From the NCBI RefSeq assembly GCF_028453695.1, contig NC_135775.1, positions 19,812,545 to 19,876,544 of the forward strand: 64,000 bases of DNA, written 5' to 3'. The stretch comes from Augochlora pura. Its lineage: Eukaryota; Arthropoda; Insecta; Hymenoptera; Halictidae. The notes below the pieces were generated by a model. That model was not told the origin of the DNA. It saw nothing but the letters and a program-made list of their open reading frames with translations, and did not search any database. The position numbers and the translations under genes were made by a program. This document shows positions 1-14,300 of this stretch, piece after piece (within the stretch, counting starts at the first letter, position 1; each line of letters begins with the position of its first letter).

Positions 1-107
1 CATAAATAAGTAGATTTGCGAACAAAGTAATTTCGATGTTTGATCGACAGTTAGAATTGAATGTGGAGTGATTAGATCGTGATCAACATTGTTTCTTCAT
101 TCATCAG

Positions 108-428
108 CTTGCTAAAATGGTGCTCTCCAAGACGCTGGTCGACAAAGGCGTGGGATACGTCGCCCAAACTGGAATTTTCACGACACATTGCCCGGGCCTG
201 TACCAATTCAGTTTCGCGGGTTACGGTAGCACCGATCTGCAACTGACATTGAAAGAAAAATTGAACAAATCCGACAGCTGGCGTCCGGTGGTCAGCGTCG
301 GTCCAGGCGGCGGCGCCAATTTGATCTTACTGGACCTCGAAGCTGGTGATCAGCTGGCGGTTTTCGTTGATTCCGGAAAAGTCACGGACGGTGCCACGTT
401 CTCCGGATACCGAATCGCCAAGAAATAA
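108..428 (+). CDS. C1q-domain protein, last exon (5' part outside window)
   Basis: The exon encodes about 106 residues that match the C-terminal two thirds of a C1q/TNF-like domain. A VxY...TGIF block and a PGLYQFSF strand come first, then an LEAGDQL strand, and the domain-closing TFSGYRI just before the stop. C1q domains are secreted trimerising modules of immune, venom and synaptic proteins. A splice acceptor (TTCATTCATCAG, ending at 107) precedes the open frame, and an in-frame stop lies at 69-71, so upstream exons carrying the signal peptide and the first strands should lie outside the window. The ATG at 117 is a possible internal start but would give half a domain without a secretion signal. 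The family call is fairly firm. The particular gene and its function are not identified. Confidence 0.65.
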   Translation, partial: LAKMVLSKTLVDKGVGYVAQTGIFTTHCPGLYQFSFAGYGSTDLQLTLKEKLNKSDSWRPVVSVGPGGGANLILLDLEAGDQLAVFVDSGKVTDGATFSGYRIAKK

Positions 429-1131
429 TCGACCCAATCATTGGACCATGCGAAAAACGATTTCCCAAGATCGGACCTAACGCTGAAAAACGATTTGCCA
501 CTGGAAAATGCAAAATTTCAAGATTAAACTCGGAACCTTATCATGGTTCCGCGAACAATCCACTCCGGGATGCAACGAAAAAACGAAGCAAACGTAAAAT
601 TACACTAATGGAACGCCTTCACCATAGTAATTGGAATTTCAATGTGATGGATCATTGTCCACGCGACAAGTTTTCTGTTACTTTGTTTAAAACGTTCGAA
701 GGCTGATCACTGATGATGATCTTGGTATATTTATGATGGTTACCTGATATCGACCTGATGCTGAAGAGTGCAAAACGGAACGAACTCGGAGTTCAATCGA
801 CATTATATTTTTGCTGGAGCTGCGAATCCACTATATTTTTCTACGTCTACTTGCCAAGCAGAATCGCTCGAAATGATTGTCATGGAAATTGTACGAATCT
901 TCGAATTGGAAAACGAGCGATCAGAGCGGTTTTTTTATCCTTCTCCACGAACCTAACGCTCTGTGATAGCCCTTTCCCTTCGGTTTCTTTATTTCGCTGT
1001 CTCGCAATCTCAATGATCCACTTGTTAGCTTGAAGAAAACCGCGACGGAACGATTGTGTCGTTGTCAATGAAATTGCGAGACCAGCCGATTCTGTTCTAT
1101 ACTTTAAATCGACCTAATTTCTATTCTTTTC

Positions 1132-1172
1132 TTTCTCGCTCTCTCTCTCTCTCTCTCTATTCTCTCTCCTCC
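1132..1172 (+). repeat. CT microsatellite
   Basis: A nearly pure run of CT dinucleotides lies inside the pyrimidine-rich flank. Edges are approximate. Confidence 0.75.
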
Positions 1173-2359
1173 TGTTCTTCTCTCTTTTCTTTAACCTTTC
1201 TCCTCCTGTTGTACATATATCTTTTGATTCGAAACGTGTGTACAAATTCGGAACTCTTTGTGTACTATACTTTTGTGTCCGAACCTCCTCTTTTCTCTGT
1301 ATAAATTTTCTTTAACTGCTGCAGAATTTTACTGTACGTTTATTTTTATCTTTCTTCCTCTGCTACGATTCTCTGCTTCTCTCTTTTCTTTCTCTTCCTA
1401 TCGACATTCTTGCATTTACTGTCACTATTATACTGTCTTCCTCTGTCTGTATCTCTCTTTTTCTCTTTTTTTCTCTGAATACCTGTCAGTATTACGAACT
1501 TAAAATTCGGGAAATGTTGCCACGAAATCTGTTTGCGGACCGGAACTTTACTCTCTTCCTATTTCATAAGAGCTTCCCTTGCCTCGCATACTTTTGTCTC
1601 TTATTTCTCACTTTCTCTCGCGACCTCTGTAATTAGATTCTTCTTGCAAACTAGTTTACTCGCTATTTCTGTTTCCCTGTTTTTCTTCCACTCTCTCTCT
1701 CTCTTTCTCTCTTTATGTTGCTTTATTTTGCGTTATGACAAACTTTCTCTTTCTTGTTTTTTTGACCTGTTATCTCTTCCTGTCGTTTCATTGTTTTTTC
1801 TTATTCCGCTGTATCAAAGTACCTGAAATTCATTACGTTACTATATACTGTTTTTTTGCTATTCTTTTATTCTATTTTAATTGTTTTCTTTTTCTGTACT
1901 CTATGTATATCTTTTTCTCTGAACCGTCTTTGTAAATTGTTCCTCGGTTCAGACTTTCTTTTTCTTCCGTCCTTTATTTTCTTCTGTCTTCAACTTTCTT
2001 CTGTCTACAATTTTCTTTCTTTTTCAACTTTCTTCCATCTTCAACTTTGTTCTGGTTTTCTGTTATCTGTCTGTTACACTTTTGTTTCTCTTTCACTAGT
2101 TTCTCTCGTCTTCTTGATCTCTGTTCTATATTTCAAGTACTCGTTTCATCTATCTTTTTCTTTTTTAGTTCTTCTAGACAAATCTACTGACTGTAATTTC
2201 ACTCTTCACTTTCTGTCTAGTTTCTGTTCGATGTTTCTTTATTCTATCTTTATTTCTACTTTCTTAAATTCTGAACTAATTTCTCTGCTAATTGTTTCAT
2301 GTATTATTTCGTGTATCTGTGTCTTATGTCTGTTTTTCCTCTAGTTTCTCTACTCTTAT

Positions 2360-3012
2360 GTTTCAAGTTCTGTATTCTACGTTTCAAATTCTATATTCTA
2401 TGTCTCAAATTTTGTAATCTATATCTCAAATTCTGTCTCAGATTTTATATTCTATATCTCAAATTCTGTATTCTACATTTCAAATTCTATATTCTACATC
2501 TCAAATTCTGTATTGTATATCCTAAATTCTGTAATCTATATTTCAAATTCTGTAATCTATATTTCAAATTCTGTAATCTCTATTTCAAATTCTGAAATCT
2601 ATATTTCAAATTCTGTAATCTATATTTCAAATTCTGTAATCTATACTTCAAATTCTGTAATCTATACTTCAAATTCTGTAATGTATATTTCATATTTCAA
2701 ATTCTATATTCTATTTTTCAAATTCTGTGCTCTATATTTCAAATTCTGTATTCTACATCTCCAATTCTATATCTACATTTAAAATTCTGTATTCTATGTC
2801 TCCAATTCTATACCTATATCGCATATTCTGTATCCTACATTTCTAATTCTATACTCTGTATAAATTCTGTATTTTATTCTATTCAAATTTTACTTCCTAT
2901 TTGTATTATATTCAAATTCTATATTCTACATCTAAAATTCTGTATTTTACATCTAAAATTCTATATTCTACATCTAAAATTCTATATTCTACATCTAAAA
3001 TTCTATATTCTT
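2360..3012 (+). repeat. 21-bp tandem repeat array
   Basis: About 30 degenerate copies of a 21-bp unit close to TTTCAAATTCTGTAATCTATA are arranged head to tail. The best-conserved copies lie at about 2520-2700, and later copies drift to CATCTAAAATTCTATATTCT. Because 21 is a multiple of three, one frame stays open through much of it, but the translation is a pure repeat and not a credible protein. Confidence 0.85.
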
Positions 3013-3747
3013 ATCTGTAAATATATTTGACTTTCCTACTTTCATTTTCTTTCTATTATCTATCTTCTGTCTATTTTCTTTTCTGTATTATACATATGTT
3101 TCGCACTGTTGTATATTTTTCTCTTCATTGGATCTCTATTCAAAAAATTCCCCACTCTCTTACAAATCTCTAATCTTCATAATCTACTCATAATCAAATT
3201 CTTCTCTATTCTATTTTCTCTAAATATTTCTCTTCTCTTCTTTTTTCAATTCTCTGTTCTTCTACTCTGTGATCTATATCTATTTTCTTTCAGCTTCTTT
3301 CTATTTTCTTTCAGCCTGTTTCTATTCTACAATCTACATCTGTCTCCTACCACTGTCTTTACCTTCTCTATGATCTGTGAATCTCTTATCTGTCATCTAT
3401 TCTCTGTGCAGACCATTCACTCATATTTTATGTAACTCTGTACATATTTGTAAAAATTGTCTATCTATGTTCTATTTTTCTTTATCTTTTCTTCACCTCT
3501 TTCTCTCTCTCTCTTTTTCTCGTTCTTACTCTACCTCTAAAACTACAAATTTCATTTCCACCTCTCTAAACACACGTCGTGAAAAACCGCGGCGTCCTTT
3601 CTAGTCTTTTTATCGATACGATTAGAAAATTGAATGCTCTAATAATGCTGTGCATTTTATTTTATATATTTTATACTCTATCTCTACATTCTTATTAAAA
3701 TGCATCTATCCTATTCTCCTTCTGCTCTAATTCTTCTTTCATCTCTA

Positions 3748-3815
3748 TCGATCTTATCGCTTTACCTCGATCGATCTTATCGCTTTACCTCGATCGATCT
3801 TATCGCTTCACCTCG
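3748..3815 (+). repeat. 24-bp tandem repeat, about three copies
   Basis: The unit TCGATCTTATCGCTTTACC plus CTCGA is repeated almost exactly three times. Confidence 0.75.
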
Positions 3816-4050
3816 CTCGAACTGTCTCTTCAAACATTTCCTCGCGCTCTCCTCTCTATCTATCATCGACTGTATCTCTACATCTTCTGCATTCTCTTCT
3901 ATTCTTTTCCCTTTCACTGTCTCTCGGTTACGATTTCCGCGCAATTTTGTACATAATCTTTCGCACGCTAACGAACGGCGCTGCATCGAAAACGGAAGTC
4001 CTTTGTGTCACTCGCGACCAGAAGAATCGCGTTCTCTTTTTCCTTTCTTC

Positions 4051-4131
4051 TCACTCTCTTTCTTTCTCTCTCTCTCTCTATCTCTCTCGCTGTCTCTTTC
4101 TTTCATTCTCTCTTTCTCTCTCTTCCTTTCT
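4051..4131 (+). repeat. Imperfect CT/TTTC microsatellite
   Basis: A second dense CT tract mixed with TTTC units lies at the end of the pyrimidine-biased block. Confidence 0.7.
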
Positions 4132-5237
4132 AGTCTAGTCTCTCCTGTCTATCGTTAACAAGACCCACGCCGCAGAAAGCGAACGCTGTCTTACGAAAGA
4201 ACGACGCGAACACACGATCCCCCGCCTATTCTTTCCCTCGTGCTGTGATTCTCAAGTGCTATAACTGTTTCTACTCTCGAACAGCCAATTATTTCCTGTA
4301 TCAGGTGAAACGTTTACTTTTAGGTGATTCTGTAACTCGTGGCAGCTGCTTCGACGAGCCAATCGCTTTCCCCAAAACGCAAAGCATCTCACAACCCTCT
4401 CGTACGTCCTTATGAAATGCGTGCTCTTCAACTGTGTTTCGATTCGAGTAAAAGTAAAATTTTATTAAAATCGATTAAAATACCAAATCATGTACATACA
4501 AAGCACATTCATTCCAATTCTAGAACACATGGAAATTGTTCGAATTCGCAGAGCATTTCAAGGGATGTACGAGGGTGGCACTACGATCGACACGTTGACT
4601 GACGAAAAATTGATGCCTCGCTATAATATAACGTAGTTTTCAACAGAGAGCCAAAATGGATTCTTTCGCGTATGATACGATAGTCAACGTGTCAAACGAA
4701 TTAATTGCGTAAGGAGCAGCTGCCACCGTGTCTTGTCTGTGTTTCAAATAAACGATCGGCTCTCACACCTCTGTCTTTCTTTTCCGGTATTCTACTCTCT
4801 ACCTTCTGCCTCTGCTGAACTTTCTCTGCCACTCTGACATTTAATGTTCCACCTGTAAATACCGTAATTACCGTGTTTCCCCCCCTCCCCCTAAATCGCC
4901 GCGCTCCGTCGCATCTGTGCTACTGCCACTGTTACCGTACCCCTGCGTCTGCGTTCTTTGTACCGCATCGCACACCGCATCTCACGCTGCACCCGCTATC
5001 ACAGCCAGTTACGTTGTCGAGAAGTGGATCGGGAAAAATAAAAGGAACAAAAGTGAGCGAGAATACCGCGAGAATTATTGTTGTTCAGGTGTCGAGGAAG
5101 CGTGCACGCGGAAGGCTGCAGAACAGTGCGTTTTCGTCTATATTTCTTTCGTTTTTATTCAGATTTCTGTTCTTTTTTTTTTTAATCTTGGTTTATGTGA
5201 AGCTTATAAAAATAATCCTGTACTAATTGCATGATCT

Positions 5238-5243
5238 TTTATT
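5238..5243 (-). terminator. Candidate poly(A) signal of ADSL
   Basis: On the minus strand this reads AATAAA. It lies about 125 bp beyond the ADSL stop codon, a normal distance for a cleavage and polyadenylation signal. Confidence 0.45.
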
Positions 5244-5368
5244 TTAATTAAAACCGATAAAACTTGTATGGAAGCGTCGAACGGTTAATGCCGCGCGTTC
5301 TTCTCGCGAGAACGTACGCATTCGGTCCCTGAGCGTAAAATGTATGGCGTTCTTGGAGTATTTATGCG

Positions 5369-8300
5369 TTAAATAGTTAGTTCCACGTGGCCACCCAATT
5401 GTCCTTGGTAATTCTCGAGGACCGGGTACACTTCCTCTTCCAAAAATTCGACGACCTGCTCGGGTGCGCGACCGACGAACGTCGACGGGTCGAGGAGACT
5501 CTCCAGTTGATTCAGGATCGGCTCGAAGTAGGGGTCCTTCTTGATCCTTTCGACTAGATCATTGTCCAGGCCGTGCTGCTTCACTTGCGCGCCGGCCTCG
5601 TGCGAGAGCACTCGGATCTTCTCGTGACACACCTGAAATAATTTTCATTTTTGCACCGTGATCGAAAAATGCAAACCTCGCCAGGTAGGTAAATTTTGCA
5701 TGCCAATTTCAGTCGTGTTGCTTCGATTTATCAATCGCGTTGCATCCATATTTTTATATAATTCCGAGGTTTTTCTTAAGTCCAAGTACAGCTATTATAA
5801 AGTATAATCTTCCAGTTATAATTTGTGTCCTTAAAAGTTGAAAAATTCGTGCGGGAACATATTTCAAATTCGACTCAACCAAGCCTTTAGATTCTAGATG
5901 AAATTATTATTTATTTGATTTATCGTTTGGTATTTATTAATTTTCCAACATGATTTCGAAAGTTCTTTCGACCTAAGTGCATCTGTCATGAAGTACTATC
6001 TTTCAGTTTTCATTTGAGTCCTTAAGAGATATAAAATTCATGATAGAATGTACGTTAATTAATATATTATTCCTCCGAATTATCACCTGATAAGATTTTA
6101 TAAATTTTTCCACTTAATTCTCAAATTTTCTTGAATCTAAATGAACCAATCATATAATACAATTTTCCAGTCTTAATTTGAATAGAGAATATCTTTAAGA
6201 ATTAATTTTAAAATTCGAAGTAATTAAATGTTATCCTTTTTCTTCATGCTGCTGTGAGGGAATTTATCAATTTTTTAAACAATTTAAAATTTGTCTTCAC
6301 GCGAAAATTTTCATACAAGGATTATACGACGGTTAAAATGCACTTTATTTTGCATTACATACCTGTCTGTCGCCGCCAGCCTTCACCATAGCCATTATAA
6401 TATTTTCCGCGGTCATGAAGGGTAATTCTTGCGTCACGTGCCTCGCGATGACCTTAGGGTAAACAACCAGTCCCTCCGTGATATTTTGAAGGGTCAGCAG
6501 GATCGCGTCTGCCGATAAAAACGCGTCCGACAATGTGATTCTCCTATTCGCTGAATCGTCCAACGTCCTTTCCATCCATTGCGTCGCCGCTGTTTGCAAT
6601 GCGTTGCTCGACAGGGTCATCAAATACCTTGCTATACTGCACGTCCTCTCGGAGCGCATCGGGTTCCTTTTATACGGCATAGCGCTGGAGCCTACTTGAG
6701 TCGATTCGAAAGGCTCCTCGATTTCTTTCATGTTCGCTAGAAGCCTGATGTCGGTGCATATCTACAAGTTTAAACGGAAAGGTGAGCATCTTGTCATTTT
6801 ATTCAAATTGGTTACCCTTTGCCCTCGAACTACTTTTAGCTAATTTAGAAATTTTAATTTATCTTATTTTTAGCAATTAATCAAATGCAAATTTTTAAAA
6901 TAGCAAGATAGTTTTAGAAATTTTTTAGCAACACCCTAAAACCATCGTTCGAGTGCAAAGGATAAAATTATATTGTTTACAATATTTATAAGAACCAATT
7001 CATAGATCGAGAAATTTATTAGAATTAAACTGTGGAATTTATGTATTTTGAGATATTTTAACGTTAGTTTCCAGTTATTAATACTATTTTTACTGGTATT
7101 TTGTGTTATACAATTTACCGAATTAATTTTGTGGCGATTATAACAATAGTTAAAAAGGTATTCCATAGAGAACATAGAAGATAGGAAATAATTTGTATTG
7201 AAAATAATTAAAAGATAGTTTTTATCTCCTTTGGTAAAAATAATGTTAAATTTATTAAAAGAGTACTTTTGCTTTCGCATAAGCATCCACAGTCTAATTA
7301 TGATACATTTATACATAATCAAAACCCACTAGAGAAATTGTTAAAAATATTAAATAATTTCACAGAATAAAATTAATAACCATTTATCGCGAAATTAAAT
7401 AGAGGAACAATTTTAACGAAGCAAACATTTGATTACCGTAAAAATAGTATTTCATCAACATTATTTTCAACATCAAGGAAAAACACGTAAAGGATCTTAA
7501 ACCGGTCGTGTCTACAAAGACTTATGGCTCTGTGATTCTTACTTACACGCTGTTGATAATGTCGTGAGTGACAGAGAAATGATAGCGATAGCGCCGCTCT
7601 TAAGTATATTCTTATACCTTATCTGCAGCATTAAAACGGATATGATTTCATAGATTACCGTTTTAATTGACTTTACCCTATGACTTATTCTAACGACTAC
7701 ATATTTCTATTTACAAGTTACTCACTATATTTACCAAAGATACTTCTTTGCACTTCGCGAAATACATTATTGTAAATAAATCAATATTGGATTTACTTAC
7801 TTTGTGAACAGTAGAGCCTAAAGAACTAAGCACATTTAGGCACTCCACGTCGACTTTTCTACTGTAGGTCTGACCGGTCACTGGATAATGCTTCTCGAAG
7901 CCCGCCATTTTGGTTACCAAGCGATCTAGCTGTTTCACCTTTGCACTGTCACCTGTCAAAATTTTTATTATATATAATTAAGCCACAAATAAATTAGAAA
8001 TTAACCTTAAATTACACGTTTTATTTTCTTAAAACACGTCTATAAAATGCTTATTTTAATTCAAAATTGAACAGTATTATTTATATCAAATAATTTTACT
8101 AAGATAAGCTTTTTACTTAAAAAGATATTTAAATGATTAATAATGTTTTCCCACGTTTAATTCTTTTTAAAGTAAGAGTCTTCAACATACTAAAAATATC
8201 TTTTTCACAGATAAAAAGTCAACTATATAAACTTTGATAACTAGGCCAAAATAAAAATAATTTCTGATCATCTGTTTACTTTTTATATTTTATAGTGTAT

Positions 8301-11300
8301 TAAACAATATTCTGTAATTCAAAGTGTACTCTACAGTGTATTATTTAATGTACCATTAAATAACTATAACCATTAAATAATAATAACCGTCCATATAAAA
8401 AATATAAATTATTTAATAGTATTATTCAATGTACCATTAAATAATTGAAGGAAGGAGGCTTGGGTTCCAGTGGTGCCTTTTACTCCGCGGAATTTCAGAT
8501 CGTCCATCGCTCGTCGAATAGATCTTTCGTCCATCAAAAGCTCGTGCAGCCACAAAGATGCTCGTTTTCCGACGGTGGTGAGCTGAGCTGGTTGAAGATG
8601 AGTGAATCCCAATGTCGGCAGATCACGATACTCCATAGCGAATTTCGCAAGACGTTCCAAAACGTTCGCCAATTTCAACAGTAGTATATTGAATCCATTA
8701 CGAAGAATAATTAGGTCCTTTACGAACAAATATTAACATTAACATACATAAAACTAGAAAAATTGTTTTATTATCACAAATAAAAATTATTTTATCTTCC
8801 AAAAATAATTAAAGCTAGTGCAGAATTTCTATTTGCAATAACTATGTTTCTATAGATATTTATTGTGAATGTTTTCTGTGAAATATTATCTTATTCTTTT
8901 ATATAAAAGTTAATACACTAAAAATTATACTAAAAATTAAATGCATTAAATTAGAAGCAGTAGAAGAACAATTGCATTATCTTAGAAATTTTTCATGTTC
9001 TTAATTGTTATGCAAATGTATTGATATTTACCGTATTGTCTCCAACGTAGCAACTAGTCGCCCCCAAATGAATTATCGGCCCAGCTTTCGGGCATTGATC
9101 CGCGAAAACGTGAAGATGTGCCATAACATCGTGTCTGGTTGCTTTCTCCTCTTTTGCCACTGCCTCGAAGTCGATGTCATTTATGTGAGCCTCCATCTCA
9201 GTGATTTGGTCAGGCGTAATTGCCAAACCGAGCTCCTGAAATCATTTTACCGTGATAAATCATTAAACTATAACGATGAGATCGTAATCAGAATTTTTCT
9301 TTGGAAAACATAGTTTTTCTATTGATAATTCAAGTGTATGATAATGATAATTCATGTGTTTGATAATGACAATTCATGTGTTACATAATAATAATTCATG
9401 TGACTTAACAAAGTCTAATGTAACTGTTAAAATTATTATTAAGATTTCAATATGTTAAAAATATTATAGCAGAGAAGTTCTCCTGAAATTTTTACTTTCT
9501 TTTGTATTTTGTATTTATCTTTAATTAATCAAATCCATAGTCTTGTAATAATAAAACATATTACATCGACATTTACATGACAATTTCAATGCTCTCTAAT
9601 CTTAATAAACGTTTAATAAAAGAGAAAATTGTGGCTTTTCCTTCAGTTTACACCCTTTAAACTTCACCCATCATTTTTAAAGATTTAAATCATTTCATAG
9701 CAACCATAAAACTGAAAATGATTGAACTAAAGTAATTTAAAAAAATCGATCACATAGAATATCATGGTCCATATCCTTTAAACATAGTAATCTTCAATTA
9801 CCATGCAACAAACTAAGTCTCTAATGTTTACAAACTTGGACAGTTCAATAACTATAAAATGGGAGTATAATTGAATCAATGTAATTTCGAAGAACCAATC
9901 ACGTAGAATACGATCATTGTCCATTCGATAAAAATAAAAATCATCGAAATCTCATCATGAACAATCGTCGATTTAACTAGGTAGGACGCGCAGTTGGGGA
10001 GTTACGACAAATATTATATTTCGATGGCATCGAGTGAAATTATCTCTGACGATAGTAGAATAACTGTACAGGTGCCTCCTATACTTCTTATCCCTCTTTC
10101 AACGTACGCTGTATCATCTGATTAGATAAAGAGGGCTTGGTGCTCGGCACGCTATGAGTTTCACATTCGGTCGTGTTCGTTTCCGCCGTGAAAAAGTACA
10201 ACCACCTTTAATTTAAAGATGGTGTCCTTCGAAAGTGTCGCGGGCATTGCGGTCAAAGTTATCAAGTTGGTGAGCAGCCCTTTCTATTGTTTATCGGCGG
10301 ATACTTAATAAAAAGAGATCGAACAGCGACGAGAATATTGGATTATTCAACGGGTTAACAAAATCGTGTGCACGAACCGTAGTTAAGCCGAGTGTGATGC
10401 GTGAGGAATGTCTAAATAAATAATACATATCCAGTGATTTTTATTAATAATATAGCAGTGAACACAATTATTTGTTTTACAGAAATTTTATTTCTTCTTG
10501 TCGCATTGCGTCTGAAGCTGTCGCGAATATTACGATGTTTTAAAATCTGATTTAAATAATTGACCAATTTCGATGGAATATTATTTTAAAGTCTTTGTTA
10601 CAATGATAATTGTAGGAATGTTGTGGTCGATGCGAAGTTATCTTGATAATACGACATTAACGATAATGCTTACAGTGACCAGTAACATGTGAAAATTGAT
10701 AACTACTTTATTGGGGTCCACTAGATTCAAGTATGCTTGAACACGCGGAAAGTAATTAAAAAATCAGAACAATAGTATATTACATAGTGCATTTCCAGTT
10801 GCTTGTAATTTACGTAATAGTAAGTAGAATTATGCTGACCGCGTGATAAACTGTTCGGCGAGTTGCTCGAACTTCGGCGAATTAGTGCAACGCATTGGAT
10901 AAATCATCACAAGTAGACTCATTCAAGAAGCATTCACGCACGATTCTATGATTCATTTCGGTCCTTATCGGCGTACGATAAGGAACCATGTTTGTAGAAC
11001 GATATAACGCCCTTTTTTATGTATATTATTGCGATACCGGTGTACTACTTTTATCTGGAGCTAGTATTTCTTAAGAATCTGGGACAGCTTTGAAAACTAA
11101 CTGCCAAACAACGTCAAACTGTAGCAAACTCGTTTGTCTTGCATGTCCGGCGATATACCCAGAGCACCTACACACTTATGGTCAAACCTGACCATACGTA
11201 ATAATAACCTAAACATAATAGAATAATTATATTCTAGTTTTAGTTACATTACTCTTACTAATGATTTTAAAAGTTATGTTTTTAATTTTAGTTACGCTAC

Positions 11301-14300
11301 TCTTATTAATGATTTTAAATATTATTTTCTTAATTTTGGTTACGTTACTCTTACCAATGGTTTTAACAATTATTGTTTTAGTTTCAATTACGTTACTCTT
11401 GCAAATCGCTTTACGATTATTTCTCTAATTTTCATTACGTTAATAATGATTATAAAAATTATTTATCTGCTTTTAATTATGTTACTATTGCTAATGGTTT
11501 TAGAAATAATATTTGTAACTTTAGTTACGTTACCTTTGCTAATGGTTTTAACAATTTCTCTAGCTTCAATTACGTTACTCTTGATCACGGTTTTGCAATA
11601 ATTTTTCTAGCTTCAGTCACGTTATTTTTATTAACAACTTTACCATTATTTTTCCAGATACTAAACCTCATAATTCTGATCCTGTACAGGACAGGTTACA
11701 AAGGTGAATTCCTCGGGGTCGGCGGAACATGGAACTTAAACGAAGATAAAAGTCCAGACGCGGAAATCGTCGCGTCTGGAGTATTGGTCGGCTTCTTCAT
11801 ATACACCAGCGTCGTGTTGATCACCTATTGTTTCGGCACCTCTTACCACAAGAGGACGCTTGTCGTAAGATCAACTTTTCATACATCTATTTCACAATTT
11901 TAAGAAAACCTCGAAACAAACATCGCGACTTAAATTTCACACTCGAAGTTTTTACTAGAAACGATATTTCTGACCTAGAACATCTTCATCACATGGAATG
12001 CAATCTCTATTTTACGCATATTTAATTTGATAAATAATTCATTTTATGCACATTTCATTTCATGAATAATTCATTTCGTGCATATTTTGTTTCATGAATA
12101 ATTCATTCAACATATGCATACGCCATTTTACATGCCCTTCCGCTGTCATCAATTTGTTTGAAGTAAACAATGACAATGTAAAAGTTAATTTGATTTTTTG
12201 CTATGAAAATGTATAAGTTGCAATCAGAATCTTTGATAAAGTGAAAAATATTGTTACATGTTGTTCGTCGCGAACTTTCTATCAATATTCGATTAATAAT
12301 TCATTTCCTCGATTAATTTCCTATTTTTTGGGTGAAATTCTAATAAAGAAATGATTTTTAAATAAATTTCATATTTTAACGAAAGTGTATTTTTTTCAGG
12401 AAATCCTAATGAACTTCGTCGGAACATTCATGTTCATCGCGGTAGGTGGAACAGCGCTTCACTATTGGCACGGCTACCTGCCGGAGCACAAATTCGACAC
12501 TATCGTTCAAGAGAGACAGGTGAGCACGAGCCCAAAAATCGACGAGCCTTATGGTGTGTCAGTAAGTGTCATTAAATTCGATAACTTTTTCAGGTGGGAC
12601 TGGCCGTCGGATCCTTATGCGTCATCGAGGGTGCAGCGTATCTCGTTGACCTGATTCTGAGCGTTTTACACTTCCTGAAGTATCGTGACGAACTTTTATA
12701 ATCGTTCCGTAATCCCCTGTGTCGTCAGCAGGATTAATCATTTCGAAGCTCTCATTTGCTATCGCGAAAAATCTAATCCGAATGTGTTCGTACGCGGTGC
12801 GAGCAAATTCGATTATAATTGCGAAGGATTTACGGGAGATTTCGTTGTTGCATTGCTATTAACCTAAATCGTGTTCGCGTGCGAAATTTAGCTTTTAAAA
12901 TAAGCCTCGCTCAAAAATGTTTGACCCCTCGCATTTCGCAGTGAAAAATCTCAGCTGAATGTAAAAACAATTAGCGAGCCTTCGTCGATCGTTAAACAAA
13001 TCAAACATTTTTGAGTCGAAGACAGAAATCTTTTCCACAGCGGTTCATAGTCATTTAAATATATCTTTAAATCGTGTCGACTATCATTCCAAAGAGAACA
13101 TTTTTAATCATTTGCGCTTCGAAGAATTAACACGCGACGCCATTGAACGGAACATTTTGAACGCATTTGTATGCCACCTTCCTACCTGACGTAGGAAGCA
13201 AGAACCAAACGATCATAATTATTCTATCTTTATCACCGATGACGTGAAAGAATGTTCGACGAAATTTTCCATTAAATAATCTGAAACGCATCAATGCGTT
13301 TTTACTGTCAGCTTGAACATCGAGTAAAATAATCGTGGAAAACAAATGTGACGTGCCGGCAACTTCAAACAGTGTGGCTTCTCTAACACCGAAAAGCGTG
13401 ATCAAATTCGAGACATTAATAACCAAGTAAAATTGAAGCACAAAAATGGGTCGAGCGTGCATGAGCCTTTGGACGGACGTCCATTTTGTGTTGAAGGCTA
13501 TCGTACTCGTAAGTGAAAGATTAATCGACCGTAACGAGAACGGCTATGATTTACATCGACATCTTTTCGATCCAGGCTCTGATGGCCACCGTGGAGTTCT
13601 TAGTTTTCGATTTGACCACGAAACAATACTTCCGCTACGTCTATCTCGAAGCATACTACTTTATCGTATTGTCCTATTTACTCGTCGTCTTATATGGTTA
13701 CACTTGGTTCAGCGTGGCTCCTATTCTGGTAACTGTACAAATTAATATCAAGCCTTTCGCACTCGAGCGATGACTCCGACCGATATTGTTACGCTCCAAA
13801 GTAATGTCTACGTTATTTAGTTTCGTTTGTATTTGGAAAAGCTCTTGAAATCGTAACTATCGTATGAGTCACAATGAGTCGTTTACAATGGTAATAGTGT
13901 GAGTCAGCAAAGCTGTTTTAGATTTAGGGTGAGCTTCGAGTGAACACGTAAATTATAATTCACGCTCGAGATTTGAATAACGTTATCGTTTCAAGTTTTA
14001 TTTGGTAAATTTGGCACACATTTGCTTTTTATTAGCGCATACGTTATTTAGCGACGAGTCTGTTAGGGACTTCATTGCAATAGTAAAAATATGAATTGTG
14101 CAAGCTGAACGGAGACTTTATATTCATTGTGATTTGTTCATCATTTATATATTTATAAGAAAAATGCAACGCTGTCTATAAACGATTCAGGCAAAAATAG
14201 GTCTGTCTACCACCTGCATCTTGCAATCGATGCAGTTTTAATTTTGCATAAACATTCGCAATAATAAGTACTCGAAAACCTTTGTACTGGTAATACGATA

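Larger units (their letters stand above)
429..4752 (+). other. Pyrimidine-rich downstream flank or long 3' UTR of the C1q gene
   Basis: No convincing coding exon is present. From about 1080 to 4150 the plus strand is strongly biased to C and T, which leaves it accidentally open in several frames with low-complexity Phe/Ser/Leu translations. It holds CT microsatellites and a 21-bp tandem array, listed separately. An AATAAA at 4747-4752 is one candidate polyadenylation signal if this is transcribed as a long 3' UTR. That link is inference. Confidence 0.4.

Noticed and set aside
1056..3604. Chain of long plus-strand open frames rich in Phe, Leu and Ser
   Set aside because: They follow from the C/T-rich composition and the 21-bp repeat. 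They have no domains, splice logic or codon character.
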